Assembly (NCBI GenBank): GCA_008477525.1
Contig: SPDT01000006.1
Location: 4,925,501 to 4,989,500, forward strand
DNA length: 64,000 bases
Origin: Hypomyces perniciosus
Taxonomy: Eukaryota; Ascomycota; Sordariomycetes; Hypocreales; Hypocreaceae
Direction of reading: 5' to 3'
The notes beneath the pieces were generated by a model, which worked only from the letters and a program-made list of their open reading frames with translations, ran no database searches and was not told the DNA's origin. Below, piece by piece: positions 11,698 to 23,810 of the stretch (its first letter is position 1; the number at the start of each line of letters is the position of its first letter). Both the position numbers and the translations under genes were made by a program.

Positions 11698-14600
11698 GGT
11701 GAGATGAAAGACGATTGTTGGATCTGAAGATAAGGCGAATGCCTAGTTGATACGGAAGTCGAGAGAGCTCGTCGATGTCCTGTCTATCAGATGGGCCAAG
11801 TTGGCTTTCGTCGGTGTGTGTAGACTTTCGCGAATAGGAGAAGCACACTGGCCCTGTGAACAAGAAACTGCTTTGGTGGTGATGCTATCTGGGACATGTT
11901 GATGTCGAGGAACCCTTTGACCTTAAATATTCCTTCTATAAGCCAGCCTCGGTCAAATTTCGAAGAAGAAGCTTCCCGGCTAGTTCAAGGCACTCTAAGG
12001 AATGTACCCACAGGACGCAAACGTCTTCAGCATTACGCATACGCTTAGCCCTCTCGGATTACATGGCTATTGGCAGGCTGAGGCTGAACAGAAGAGAAAA
12101 ACACTCCGCGCTCTATTCCGTAGAGCCATAAAACCATCGGTCTCGCATTGTGAGTCAGGAATGATTCGTACTGTCAGTAACTTGAAAGAAAAGAAAAGGA
12201 CGGCGTCCTTCTTACGGCTAGCGAATGCGAGCAACAAATGAGGTCGATGATGGCGGATTCGAGAAGCCACATTCGAGGCTGAGGCGAAGGCTCTAGCGCC
12301 ATGAACAAGAGAGTGCGAGCTTCCGCTAAGCCCAGCAAGGCTTAAAACCCACATGTTCGAAGAGGCGGGCCGGTGCTAATCTGCCGAATCTAAAGATTCG
12401 GGGCAACTTTCAACTCTCTTGTGGATGCGGTTATTAATGCGATTGTGTAGATTGCGTACGGAGTAGATTAGATTGGCTTCGGTATGGATGGCAACATCAG
12501 CCACTCGCTGTGCTGGCATAGGCGTTGACGTGGACTTTTTTGACGCACGAGATAAGCATCTTTTGGCGATGAGTGAAGGGGGTGTCAACGTCACGACCAA
12601 GGGGCTATGCATCAATTATTGTTAGAGCTGATAGTATCAGCTGAACGCCAGGATTCTCGACCTTCTCGAATCGCTTGCCATAATGGGCATAACGAGGCCA
12701 CAAGGCAGATGCTCTCTGCCTATAGATTGCCCAATACTCTGATAACAGAGATGACAGTGTTGTCTGGGTTGCGTATGCCATGGCGTCATCACATGCATCT
12801 CATCAGTTTCACATGGTCCTTGAAAAAATATACAAACAGCCTCGTTTGATAACAAGATAACATCTCCAAGTCGGAATATCTCATCACTACGTAAACGTGG
12901 CACGGGTACCGGAGACCACTAACTGTTGATCTTTCAAGGAGCGCAGCGCTCCCGGGTGGGTGCCAACCTTCAGATTGCCAAAATCCTTCAAGCTTCGACC
13001 ACAGTCCCAAATAGAAGAAGGTAGGCTCACACGGTGTATATGACGTCTAATTTAACCTAGTTGCACGCAGCTTTCCTAAAAAAAAGAGTATAGGGTAGCC
13101 CCCGAGAGATAGGAAGGGCTGAGGTTGATATGTGCACAGGCCATGGCAGATGGAAGCGTCTCTGAATAACAGATACTGCATTCCGACTGCCGCCAACTTG
13201 TCACCTGTAATAAATATTACTATTTACTCGTTGCCAAGGCGTTGAAGAGATATATGCTGATCTGGCGACCTAATTCACCAGCACATACATCAGGGAAAAC
13301 ATGATTGCGATCGCAGACTCTGTAAAGTGAGTGTTAGTCTCAAAAGTTTGTAAGTATGCCTAGCCCGAAAATGGACATCATAGTTATCTGATCTGCGACA
13401 ACATCAAGTAGATGAACACTCCATTACCACGAGGAATCATAATCGACACGCCAGTAAAACACGAAACGACTTGCCCCCCGCGTTCTGGAGTGTAACCGTG
13501 ACAGAGAGAAACAGAAACATTCCCAGACAACCCACTATGTACAACCGAGTTTTCGGCCATACCCGAGAGTGTTTGCATCGGTATCTTATCTGTTCCTGCA
13601 CGTACTTCGTAGGCACTGTGAGACCTTGGCCATTCAACTCATAAAAAATCACACGCGGGCTGTGTGACATTGTGTAACATCGACATGATCGCGCTCGCCC
13701 GGCGTCCTTGAGCGGGTGGAATGCCCCCAGGACGGCTTACGTGTGTGTTGGACTAACAGCTGCCTTTGCAAGAACCGGCTCTATTTGCTCATCTGAGGTT
13801 ATACATAGTAGCAGTAGTATTAATAGTACTAATAATACTAACCATTATTAGGCACCGTATTCCGGGTGCTACTCGTATCGCGGTCGATTATGCGCACCAA
13901 TATCCGTATATACCTAGCATGATGCCAATTTCTCAGTCTATCAGCACCAATATCTCACATTCTCGTATTCACCCACCGCACACATTAACAAGAGCAAAAA
14001 AAAACAAAAAAAACAAAAAAACAAAAACACACACACACACACACACGCAAAGAACTTGGAGTAAATCGTTCTAAAGTACCAGATTGGTCATGCATAAAAA
14101 GACTGGAATTATTGCATCAACCACTAAAATGTCTCGCGTACCTGACATTACCTAGGCAGTGCGACCGAACCCCCCAGCCAATCAGATCCCATTCTAACCC
14201 TTATCTCCATAGCTCAGTGTAATTTCCGCAATGCTGATGCCAAGATGCTATCCTATGCCTTGAGAGGTATAAGTCCCATCTTTTTGTGAAATGAAGCTGT
14301 GCAGGGGACCACATGCTAATGTTTCAGAGTGTCAGCCGGTCCTCTCCAATTATGAACACATGGTCGCTTAATTAAGAATAGGATGTCACAAGGAACAGAA
14401 AAAAGCTGCTTAGAAAGAGATGAAATCGACCATCAATTTTGTATCCAATTCGTGACCCGAAAATAAGAATTTCGTTGCAAAAAAGTCATCCAGGACAAGG
14501 CTCGTAGCCGGTTGTCTGACGAGATCGCCCCGCGAACGCCCAGTTACGATTAGAAGATTAAGTACATACAATGCTCCAAAAGAAACGAGACCATTGCCGT

Positions 14601-14722
14601 CAATGCTAGTAGTATTCAAAAAGCCTAGTCAAACTTCTGTACATGTCCAACCAGACCCCAGGTCGCCTGTCGTGAATTGCCGTGGCCTGCAGGCTTCAAC
14701 TGAAAGAGTGGAAAGAAATCGC
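11698..14722. other. Gene-free spacer, 3.0 kb
   Basis: No supportable gene on either strand. It holds the RTA1-gene promoter, one dispersed CGTACGGAGTAG element at 12455-12466, and a poly-A/AC simple-sequence block at 13995-14046. Short minus-strand frames at 13384-13670 have a possible GTATGG donor but no second exon that makes sense. Confidence 0.55.
13995..14046. repeat. A-rich tract followed by AC microsatellite
   Basis: Runs of A broken by single C bases (13995-14027) pass into an AC repeat (14028-14046). Simple sequence with no coding content. Confidence 0.8.
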
Positions 14723-15464
14723 TTAAGCGAAGATCAGGGCAACAACACCAGCGGCAACGGCGAAGATGGCCGAGCCGGTGAAGGAAGCAGCACCACCGGT
14801 GGGGACAGGATGAGGGGGGACACTTTGTGTGATTACATTAGCACGCGAAACTCAAGATATCAACAGATGGATTGCAAACTTACGTTCCGTTGCCAGGAGC
14901 ACCGGTAGGGACAGGGGCGCCAGTGCCAGTGGGGTTGACGCCAACAGTCGTGGGGCAAGGGACCGCGACTGTCTGGTACTCGACGGAGGTCAAGACAGTG
15001 GTGTAGCTCTTGGTGACAGCAATGACGGAGCTGCCAGGGCAGACGGGAGCAACAGGGGGAGGAATGACGGGAACACCAGTAGGGTAGACAGGGGGAGGAG
15101 CGTAGGTAGGAGCAGCAGCAGAGCTGTTAGCCCAGACATAGGTGGGAGCAGCAGAGGCGCTGGTAACTGGGGCGACGTTGGTGGCAGAGTAGATCTCAGT
15201 CGAGGTGATGGTGCTGCGGGCAGGGCAGTTGGTAACCTCAGGGGGGCAGGCGGTGATGGTGTGGACGCGGGTCGAGAGAACAGTCTCGGTGGTCACAGCG
15301 ATGACAGAGGTGGCGACGGAAGTGGTCTTCTGCCTGGCCGGGCAGTTGGTAACGGTCTCAGGGCAAGCCGTGATGGTGACCAGCTCAGTGAGGTAGTCGG
15401 TGGACATGGCATCCTGGGCCATGACCGAGGTGGCCAAGACAGCGGCGGCAACAGCGAAACGCAT
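14723..15464 (-). CDS. Small GPI-anchored cell-wall protein with ITACP...TNCPAR repeats
   Basis: Two exons: 15464-14884 and 14822-14723, with a GTAAGT..AAAG intron, giving 226 aa. The N-terminus MRFAVAAAVLATSVMAQ is a signal peptide. Two near repeats, ITACPETVTNCPAR and ITACPPEVTNCPAR, lie at about residues 30-45 and 60-75, each with a cysteine pair. A further cysteine pair (VCPG, PCP) follows a Pro/Tyr/Ala-rich linker. Exon 2 encodes a small-residue region (TGGAAS) then a hydrophobic tail ending VVALIFA, a classical GPI-attachment signal. This supports the splice, because without exon 2 the protein lacks an anchor. Such abundant, Thr/Ser-rich proteins sit in the wall; similar repeats occur in the Neurospora clock-controlled protein family, a resemblance recalled from memory. 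Function is structural by inference. An alternative start at 15527 is a non-ATG codon and is not used. Confidence 0.85.
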
Positions 15465-18400
15465 CTTGAATGATGTTATTGTTCGTGAGAACGAAGAAGG
15501 TAAGAAGTAAAGAGTGGCTGAAAGCAAAAAGGCTTCGTGAAAGTGGTGAAAGAATGGACGACCGAAGTCAAAGAGTCAAAAGCGAGGCTTGGAGAAAATT
15601 GCTTTGTTGGCTGGGGAAGAAGGAGAAAAGAAACGACCAGATGTCAGAGGACGGCAGCATATTAATAGGCACAATGGCCAACGTTGGAACTCGGCGTGCG
15701 CGTTGACAATCCCAAGCCTAACTGTCGATACCCCGGGAAATTGCGCCAGAAAGGAGGCTAGCCGCTAGTCCAGGGGGTCGAGGGTGGATGTTTGGGTGGA
15801 TATGCATGCATCTACTCCGTATCCATGTTCATCTATGTCTCTGCTCTCCACCTTGGAGGGTATCCTTGATTGCACCATGCGCTGGTCCATGCTGTGTGTG
15901 TGACAGTCCTTCCTCCAATGCGGACGGGCAGGGCATGTGCTGTGCGGGCACTGATTCGGGTACTGATTATTTGCGGAAATCCCTGTCTTCTGCCCTTACT
16001 GGCTGGCCGGCCAAGTCGGAGGTTCGTTCTCTCTGATGCTGTCCTGAGTGCAGCAACAGGCGCCCGGGAAAAGGGAGTCAAACAAACGTCACATCGCCTT
16101 GTTGGCTTGCTGGACAACCGTAGCTGACTGGCTGGATTTCATCTCGGGCGATTGCTTTGTGGCTAAACCTGCCCCCGGAAATGCCATCCACAAAAAGCGG
16201 ATCGCAAGTTGCATCTCTCAATCTCGGTGGAATCTGCTGCCATGTGCTGATTCAGATATTGCCTCGCTTGCCGATTCCGTTCTGCCAGTCTACCGCCACA
16301 AGCCACCGGGCTCGTGCTTCGACCCTTAGCAATAAAAAAAAGGGCAGGAGAAGCTTGATGATGCAGACTAGGTGGTAATAATCCCGCATTTGCCTGCGAC
16401 AGACACAGGTGAGGTGGTGCAAGGGAAAACATGATGGATGCAAAGGGACTGGGACCTGCTGGAAGGAGGTTGGCAACTGGGAATTAGGGAGGCCTAACCC
16501 TGCCCAGTAGCACTCCGAAAAGGCGCCTACAACCTACGAGTACAACCTGCTCTACAGTGGGGCCCTCCTAGCGACTTGACAGGTAAATGCTCCGCAGCAA
16601 TCCATCTTCCATTTTTCTCCAGCGTCTTTGTGGCTGCGGCAGTGGCTGGCCCTTGCTGAGCTTGTTTGTTTGTTTGTTTGTTACAGGTATTTTCAGGCTG
16701 GAACCTGGTTTGTCGCGACCCATGGCGTCAAAAAGTCTCACCAGGTGCCAACCAGAATATGCGAGGGACAAGACAGTATAAGACCAGACAAGACGAGACG
16801 CCCTTTGTTGGTTGATCTGATCTACGGGATGCAGAACAAGGAACAAACAATGCCAAACATTCCCCCTTCCCAAAGGTGCTACCTATACCTATACTATACT
16901 ACTCCGTACCATATTACTACTCTACCTATTCTTCATAGCATACATAGCAGAGAACCAAGACCTCGCAAATATTGAAAAGAGAGTCCAGGGCAGTGCAGTG
17001 CCGCTTCGATCAAGATTCCACATGAAATGCCGCCGCCATCATTTTTCTTTTGTTTGTTTCTCAGTAGCAAACGGGCGTAAAAAACGACTGGACGAAACAC
17101 GCCACGCACTTGGCGCCACGCTGGGGCTAATGCAGGAACCATCTTCATCTGCCCACTTCCAAGAAGTTTCCCTTCCTTCGTCTCTGTGTGTGTCCTTTGA
17201 ACCAATCTCCCTGCTTTCTTTTTCCTCTGTAATTCTGTGGGGGTGACCCGCCTTACCGCCCTCCAGAATTCCTCTAATAATACATACGGTGTACTCTTCT
17301 CTTAGTACTACTAGATAGATGGAGGGGCATTAGAAAGCAGAGGGCTAGTAATAATAATATCGGTGATAGGATAAAGTGATTTCATTCATTAGTAGGTATT
17401 CTTATCCTACCGCTACTACGAGTAATCATACTACTACCCGGACTAATAGCAATCCGTTTAATGGCCCAGACTACACACAGAAGGTGAGGGGGCGGCGTTA
17501 GTTGGTCACCAATAAATGGACCGAAATTGAGATATGTCGTTGCAACGCCACCTGGTCGTTCAGGCGCAAATGAAGGCTCGATTTGGGCAGTTCTGCAGGT
17601 TTTTGAGATGTGATGGATCACCCATTCACCCGATTGTGTCACTGACACTGACAGCGGTGAGCCCTGAGTACGGAGTACCTTACCTACTGCTACGGAGTAC
17701 AGCTACAAGGAACAATTACGGAGAGGTACGGAGTACTGCTCGTAGTGTCATTATTCTCCGTCGCACCGAATCCTTGAAACCGTTTGGTTGCAGCCTTTGT
17801 CAGCCCTTTCCCCTCCTTGGCCCCTTCAATGAAGATCACCTCCATTGATCATCGTCTCATCGCGTCAACGCGTTTCGCACAGTGTTCCTTTCAATTTTCA
17901 ATTATGAACAGGCCTCCAATAAACGCTCTGACGATGTTTGTTTCGTCAAACAACAACCACCAGCGATGTTTCTACCCGCTTATGACGTCGTCTGAGTCAT
18001 CAAGACCTCGCGGTGATCAATACTACTCGGTCAGCCATGCCTCGGACGTTTGGCCAGCAATAGCATCAAATCTCCCACGGCCGCACCGTGTAACGCCATA
18101 TCACTCTATTACTAACAAGCATGTTTCCGGACCGTATGGCGGTGATACCGTGATTTGAACTCAGGAAGCGAGCAGAAGATAAATGACAAAAAATGCAGCT
18201 TATTGACACAGGCACAGGGTGGCAGCCCCTTTGATTGGTGGCCTTCCATCCCGATGCGGTACCCGATATTATTGATATGATTATATTTTAATTTTCTTGA
18301 AGAAAACCTGGTACTATTACTCGTACCCATGGTGTCAGCCTTTCCCAACTCGTATTGTCGTATCAACTTCCTCTTCAGGCCCGTTCTCTTTCAGATCCAT

Positions 18401-19986
18401 TCTTATCGGGTTCGCCAAGGACCTTTTCGAAGCCGAAGAGTCCCGCAAAAGGAGTCTGCAGCACGGAGATCGACATTACTGAAGATGGAACCCCGTCTTT
18501 ATTAATAGTAGCACGACTAATGGTAGCGGTAGGATGCGGTGAAGGCCTTGACCCGACTCCGTCGCGATATAGATGATGGTAGTAGTAGTGCCTACCTTAA
18601 CGCGACGTTGATGGATACAATATATGGACAATTGTGACATTTTGCGGCGTCTGGCAACTGGCCACGCTGGGCCAAGAGATTTGTGTAAACTCCGCCATGA
18701 GTAGAGCACCAATCTTTCGTCACATTTCCCCACAACTTACGATAATGACACTCGGCAACCACGATCCGATCTACTATTTACAACTGTCGCTAGGGATATC
18801 CTCTGTGGCAGTGCTGTGCCGCATCCGCATTCCCGGGATGTTGGAGACAAAAGGGAAAGCTTGAGCTATCGTAGATACGCCGGTGACCTGTCCGTTGCTG
18901 AGCCTGGGTTCCCGAGGTGTTGAGGCAGGTTTGGGATCGAGGCAATAGCCATTTGGTCCGTACTACCGACTAATTGAGTGTTGCTCTCCGGCCTGTTGGA
19001 AGGATCAACACCAACGAGCTGAGACATGGTGGAAATCGACGCGATTCCTCGATTCGAAGTCGGGTTCAGCCCAAGGCGCAGGTCAAAAGGTTGGTAGATC
19101 GGCAACGCTGAACTATGGTCGCCTGATATACCAGTCCCCGGATGCCAGGCGGGAGGCTTTAAGTCTCCTCGTGTTGTCTTGATTTCATATTGAAGGAAGC
19201 ATCTCGGAAGACTCGAGTATGCCAGGTTGAACCCTGATCGACCTCACGCGAGCATCATGAGATATGCATGAACACTACTTCGTACGAAGTACGCTCTCGT
19301 TCAGCCGCATGTGGTGATGGAACGGCTGAGTACAGTGTTTGTCTCCTTGACCAACCTGACCGTGCTGGATTGGAAAACTCGTGAGAGAATGCCGTTGCAT
19401 CTATTCCGTAGAGAGCAATCAGTCAAGTTCACTTGTTATTTACCAGGTGCAAGGTTCGGAGTTTGAGTTAACCAACATCATGCCATAAACGACAGTACTA
19501 GTATAGCCGAGTTGAAATGTCGTGTGCACACTGTATGATATGACCAATTTTTCCGTGCTCAACACAGTGTTTCTCCGTGCCCACATCTGGCATTTGCCCG
19601 AAAATCTCCCGTGCCATTCTTCAAACAATTGCAACACCCCACATCAGCACCAAGTCTGCACCGACTTTTGAAATAGCGAATAAAGACGCACATTTTATCC
19701 TTGAAGACTTGTTGAAGTGCGGTCTTGACCCTAGCGAATCGAATCTGGTATCGAACCCGGCCAGGCTCCTCCAATCTGCGTCAAAGCCCAAGAATCTCCC
19801 TTGTCGGTTGAATCTCAGACAGCTTTTTCCGACCTAGGCATGCCTCTACGGTAGCCTTGTCGCCGCCCAACGACAATAAGCATGCTGGATGCTGCATACA
19901 TAGGGCTGCCAGAATTATAGCAGCATTCTCCATAGCACACACTCCTGCCCGCTATTTTTGGTTTTATACTTAATTTCTTCTTGAGT
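15465..19986. other. Gene-free spacer, 4.5 kb
   Basis: No supportable gene. It contains six or more copies of the dispersed palindrome family: about 15813, 16910, 17667, 17691 and 17725, and a perfect 16-base version TACTTCGTACGAAGTA at 19276-19291. It also has a TTTG repeat at 16662-16682 and TAGTA-rich stretches near 17.3-17.4 kb. Frames up to about 115 codons show no domain character. Confidence 0.5.
19276..19291. repeat. Perfect 16-bp palindrome of the dispersed TACTNCGTACGNAGTA family
   Basis: TACTTCGTACGAAGTA equals its own reverse complement. It is the most symmetric copy of an element that recurs through the gaps of this window, usually as TACTCCGTACGGAGTA or half of it. Confidence 0.85.
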
Positions 19987-22900
19987 ATGGAGGCTCAGGT
20001 ATGTCCATCTGCTGCTGTTGCTGCTGCTGCATGTCTTTCCACTCGCCCACCGTTTCTGTTGTGTTGTGTTGTGTTGTGTCGTAATGCCCCGCCATCCCCT
20101 CTGTCCTGGTTGAAGTCATCATGAACAAAAAACTGTTTCTTGGCGGGCGGTTGTGTCTTCCTTCTCACTAGGGATAATGCGATAGCTGACATCCTGGCTT
20201 CCAGGTCGAGAATGCCGTCGAGATTCTGTCGAATCCTACGTCCGACCCGTCGGTAAAAGAGCAAGCCTTTGAATATTTGAACCAGTTGCGATCCGATCCC
20301 CAAGGCTGGCAAGCATGTACGAACCTGTTTGCCCGCATTCCACGAACGTCCGAGGTTGTGCGTATGGTGTGTCTTGAGGTGGTCAACTATGCCGTACATA
20401 CACAAGGTCTTGATGGGGAGAGTCTATCGTTCCTCAGACATACGTTGATGCAATATGTCCGCCAAACATATGGCCCCGAGCCGCAGCAAGAGCCCGATCA
20501 GGTGCATCTGCAAAACAAGCTTACCCAGACTCTGACGTATCTCTTCGTCTTTCTGTACCAAGATGGCTGGCAGAACTTTCTGGACGACTTCCTCGAGTTG
20601 ACAGGGTTGGCCAACATGACCGACAATGTTGCCGGCGTTCTCTTCTACCTGCGAGTTCTGTCTTCAGTACACGACGAAATCGCCGACATGCTTTTGTCAC
20701 GGCAAACCAATGAGTCCAAGCGAAATACGGAGCTGAAAGATCAACTTCGTGCGCAAGACATGCAAAAGGTCGCCGAGTCCTGGAAGCAGCTTCTTTCCAG
20801 ATACAGTGGAAACGATGTCGTTGTAGACCTGGTCCTGAAGGTCATTGGCAAGTGGGTTAGCTGGATGGATATATCCCTAGTAGTCAGCCAGGACATGCTC
20901 AACCTGTTGCTGCCTGTGGTAGGACGCACAGGCAGCGAGGACAAAGTGCGGGATACCGCTATCGATACCCTCACCGAGATCTGTGGCAAGAAAATGCGAT
21001 CCGCAGACAAGATGGAGATGATTTCCTTTCTTAATTTGCAAGACATAGTAAGCCAGTTGGTTGCTAGCCCAATGCTGAACGACCTGAAAGGCACCCCTCA
21101 ATATGATATGGACCTGGCCGAGGCTATCGCGAAGCTTACCAACACTACCTTGGCCGATATCATAAAGGCCCTTGATGACAGCCAAGCTGCTGACGATACC
21201 CGGGCGCGGGCCAAGCTACACTTGGACGGGTTTCTGCCGCTCCTTTTACGATTCTTTGCCGACGAGTACGATGAGGTTTGCTCAACGGTTATTCCCTCGT
21301 TGACTGATCTCCTAACCTTCCTTCGAAAACTGGGACCGCTCAACCAAGATTATGCCGTCATGCTACCCCCGATACTGAACGCCATTGTACGGAAAATGAG
21401 ATATGACGAGACGACAACGTGGGGCAACGAGGACGAGCAAACGGATGAGGCAGAGTTCCAGGAGCTCAGGAGAAGACTCCAATATCTGCAAAAGACCATC
21501 GCCGCTATCGATCAAGCATTGTACATGGATGTGCTCAGCAACCTGGTTGCGACGACTTTCCAAACCCTGGATCAGCAGGGATCGCGGATGGATTGGCGAG
21601 ATCTCGACCTTGCGCTGCATGAAATGTATCTGTTTGGAGAACTTGCGCTGCCGAACCAGGGACTCGGAACCAAGAACCAGCCATCCACTGAGGCCTCAGA
21701 GCGACTGGTGGTGATGATGCAAAAGATGGTCGAATCTGGTAAGGAACTGTTGTTGTTCATGAGGTTGAAATGAAGGGAATACACTAACGGGTCGAGCAGG
21801 CATTGCCAACTTCTCACATCCTGCAATCCTGCTACAATACATGGAAATCTGCGTCCGGTACTGCGTGGTCTTCGAAACGCAGTCACAATACATCCCACAG
21901 GTCCTGGAGAACTTCGTACGACTTGTACATCATAACCATGTGCGCCTCAAGACTCGGTCTTGGTACCTTTTCCACAGATTCATCAAGCAGCTTCGATCCC
22001 GTGTGGGAAATGTCGCCGAGACAGTCATTCAGTCGATTGGAGATCTTCTGCCGATCAAGGCTGAAGTACCAGGCGACGATGCTGATGACGACATGTCATC
22101 TGATGAGTCTGACCATTCAGCGGACGCTCTATTCACGAGCCAGTTGTATCTCTTTGAAGCCATCGGATGCATTTCCTCCACACATAACACGCCACCTGAG
22201 CAGCAGGCACTGTTTGCTCGATTGGTGATGGGCCCTCTGTTCCAAGACATGGAGGTACATCTTCCTCGAGCAAAGTCGGGCGATGCGCAAGCAGCACTGC
22301 AGATCCATCATATTGTTATGGCCTTAGGAACTCTCGCACATGGCTTCTCCGACTGGACTCCAGGCTCCACTTCATCAAGCCAACATGCGCCACCAGACAA
22401 GGTTGTCTCTGACGAGTTCTCCCGAGCTGCAGAGGCAATCCTCATCGCCCTCAGGGAATTGAACTCTTCAGGGGAGATTAGAACAGCCTGCCGATCTGCC
22501 TTTTCCAAGCTATTGGGGGTACTCGGTTCTGCAGTACTCCCCCAGCTGCCGCAATGGATCGAAGGCCTGCTGTCTCAGAGCTCATCGAAAGATGAGATGG
22601 CCATGTTCTTGCGACTGCTAGACCAAGTGGTGTTTGGTTTCAAATCAGAGATCTACGATGTCCTTAATATGCTACTGACACCACTTCTGCAGCGTATCTT
22701 TGGCGGCCTCGGCGAACCCATCTCTGGCACGGATGATGAGATACAGCTAGCGGAATTGAGACGAGAGTACCTATCGTTCATTCAGATCATTCTGAACAAC
22801 GGACTGGAAGGTGTTCTCATCAGTGAGGCCAACCAGGGATTCTTCGAGCCGATGATCTCTTCCGTCATTGAATTGGGCAAAATACTCGATGGAAACCTCG

Positions 22901-23316
22901 GACCCAGCCGACTTGCCTTTACCATCATGACACGAATTTCCGCTCTATGGGGCGGCCCCGATGTTGCAACTATTTCACAGAATCCAACAGCACCGAGTGG
23001 CAACCCCAGCCCGGCAATTCCTGGATTCGACCAGTTCATGGTGGACAGGTTCCACACGGCATGCTGGGATGTTATGCGCAACCCTGCTTTCCGACCCTCA
23101 CAAGACGCACAGACAAAACAGGTGCTGACTGAGATTGCGGCTTTGGAGCAAGTCATATACACCAAGACGGGAGACATGTTTATTCGGAATCTACAAAACG
23201 ATGTCTTCCCTAGTTTGGGGATTAACAGCGATGATTTTTTGAGATCCTTGACGACTTCGACGGACAAGAGGGGATTCTCAACGTACCTTCAGGGCCTATT
23301 GCAGAGTCGACATTAA
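19987..23316 (+). CDS. los1: Exportin-T (tRNA nuclear exporter Los1)
   Basis: Three exons: 19987-19998, 20205-21738 and 21800-23316, giving 1,020 aa. Exon 1 encodes only MEAQ; with exon 2 it reads MEAQVENAVEIL, the expected fungal Los1 start, which is why this 12-nt exon was chosen. The protein is all-helical with the HEAT-like repeats of importin-beta-type exportins throughout. It includes an N-terminal exportin-1-like block (about residues 100-250, TYLFVFLYQDGWQNFLDDF) and the C-terminal MFIRNLQNDVFPSLG segment. An acidic insert (DDADDDMSSDESD) lies near residue 610. Family role: Ran-GTP-dependent export of mature tRNAs through nuclear pores. Intron 1 (206 nt) carries a TGTTG repeat at 20057-20080. 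Length matches the family and no defects are seen. Confidence 0.93.
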
Positions 23317-23810
23317 GCTGGGACATGAGGAGGTATTGTGTTTAGAAGCAGGGAGGGAGGTAGAGGAGAGCGCGCGACAGTTTCAGACGCATGGCATATG
23401 AATATAGGGGAAGGTGAGAGAGGTGGGCGGGCATACTATAGATCCATACGGAACAAGACCATTTTTTCTTACAGGAACGAAAAAAAGAAATTAACAAGAA
23501 CTATATCTCCTTTTTTCATGATACACTGTGATGATTATCTGTTAACATAATATTTGGAGCCTGAATAATTATATTTGGGCTAAGCTATCTACTTCCTATG
23601 CTGTATGTTACTGCTATAGGATATTTTTTATGGGTTTTTAATAATAAGAACAACAAGAGCAACCAACATAACAAGGATGACAATAGTAACAACAGGAATA
23701 ACAAAAAAACATAAAAGCAACAAGGGCCACAAAGGGCAACACAAAGCAACACAGAGCAACAAAAGTCTCCAAGGGCGAGGAGAGAAGCACGAGGAGCCAA
23801 ATATATGGGC
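23317..23810. other. AT-rich convergent spacer
   Basis: No gene. The right half (23640-23790) is an A-rich imperfect triplet tract with many AACAAC and GCAAC units, which is TTG-rich on the minus strand. It looks like the 3' UTR of the orphan gene that ends at 23811. Confidence 0.5.

Noticed and set aside
13384..13670. Minus-strand frames with a GTATGG donor
   Set aside because: No plausible continuing exon, no family resemblance; random open frames are expected at this length.
14829..15473. 214-codon plus-strand Ser/Gly/Arg/Asp-rich frame
   Set aside because: Antisense to the GPI-anchored protein, which has a signal peptide and anchor on the minus strand.
18866..19105. 79-codon minus-strand frame
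   Set aside because: No start context, no similarity to a known domain, and flanking sequence lacks splice-compatible partners.
19738..19775. T-arm-like string GGTATCGAACCCGGCC
   Set aside because: No matching A box or cloverleaf upstream; not a tRNA gene.
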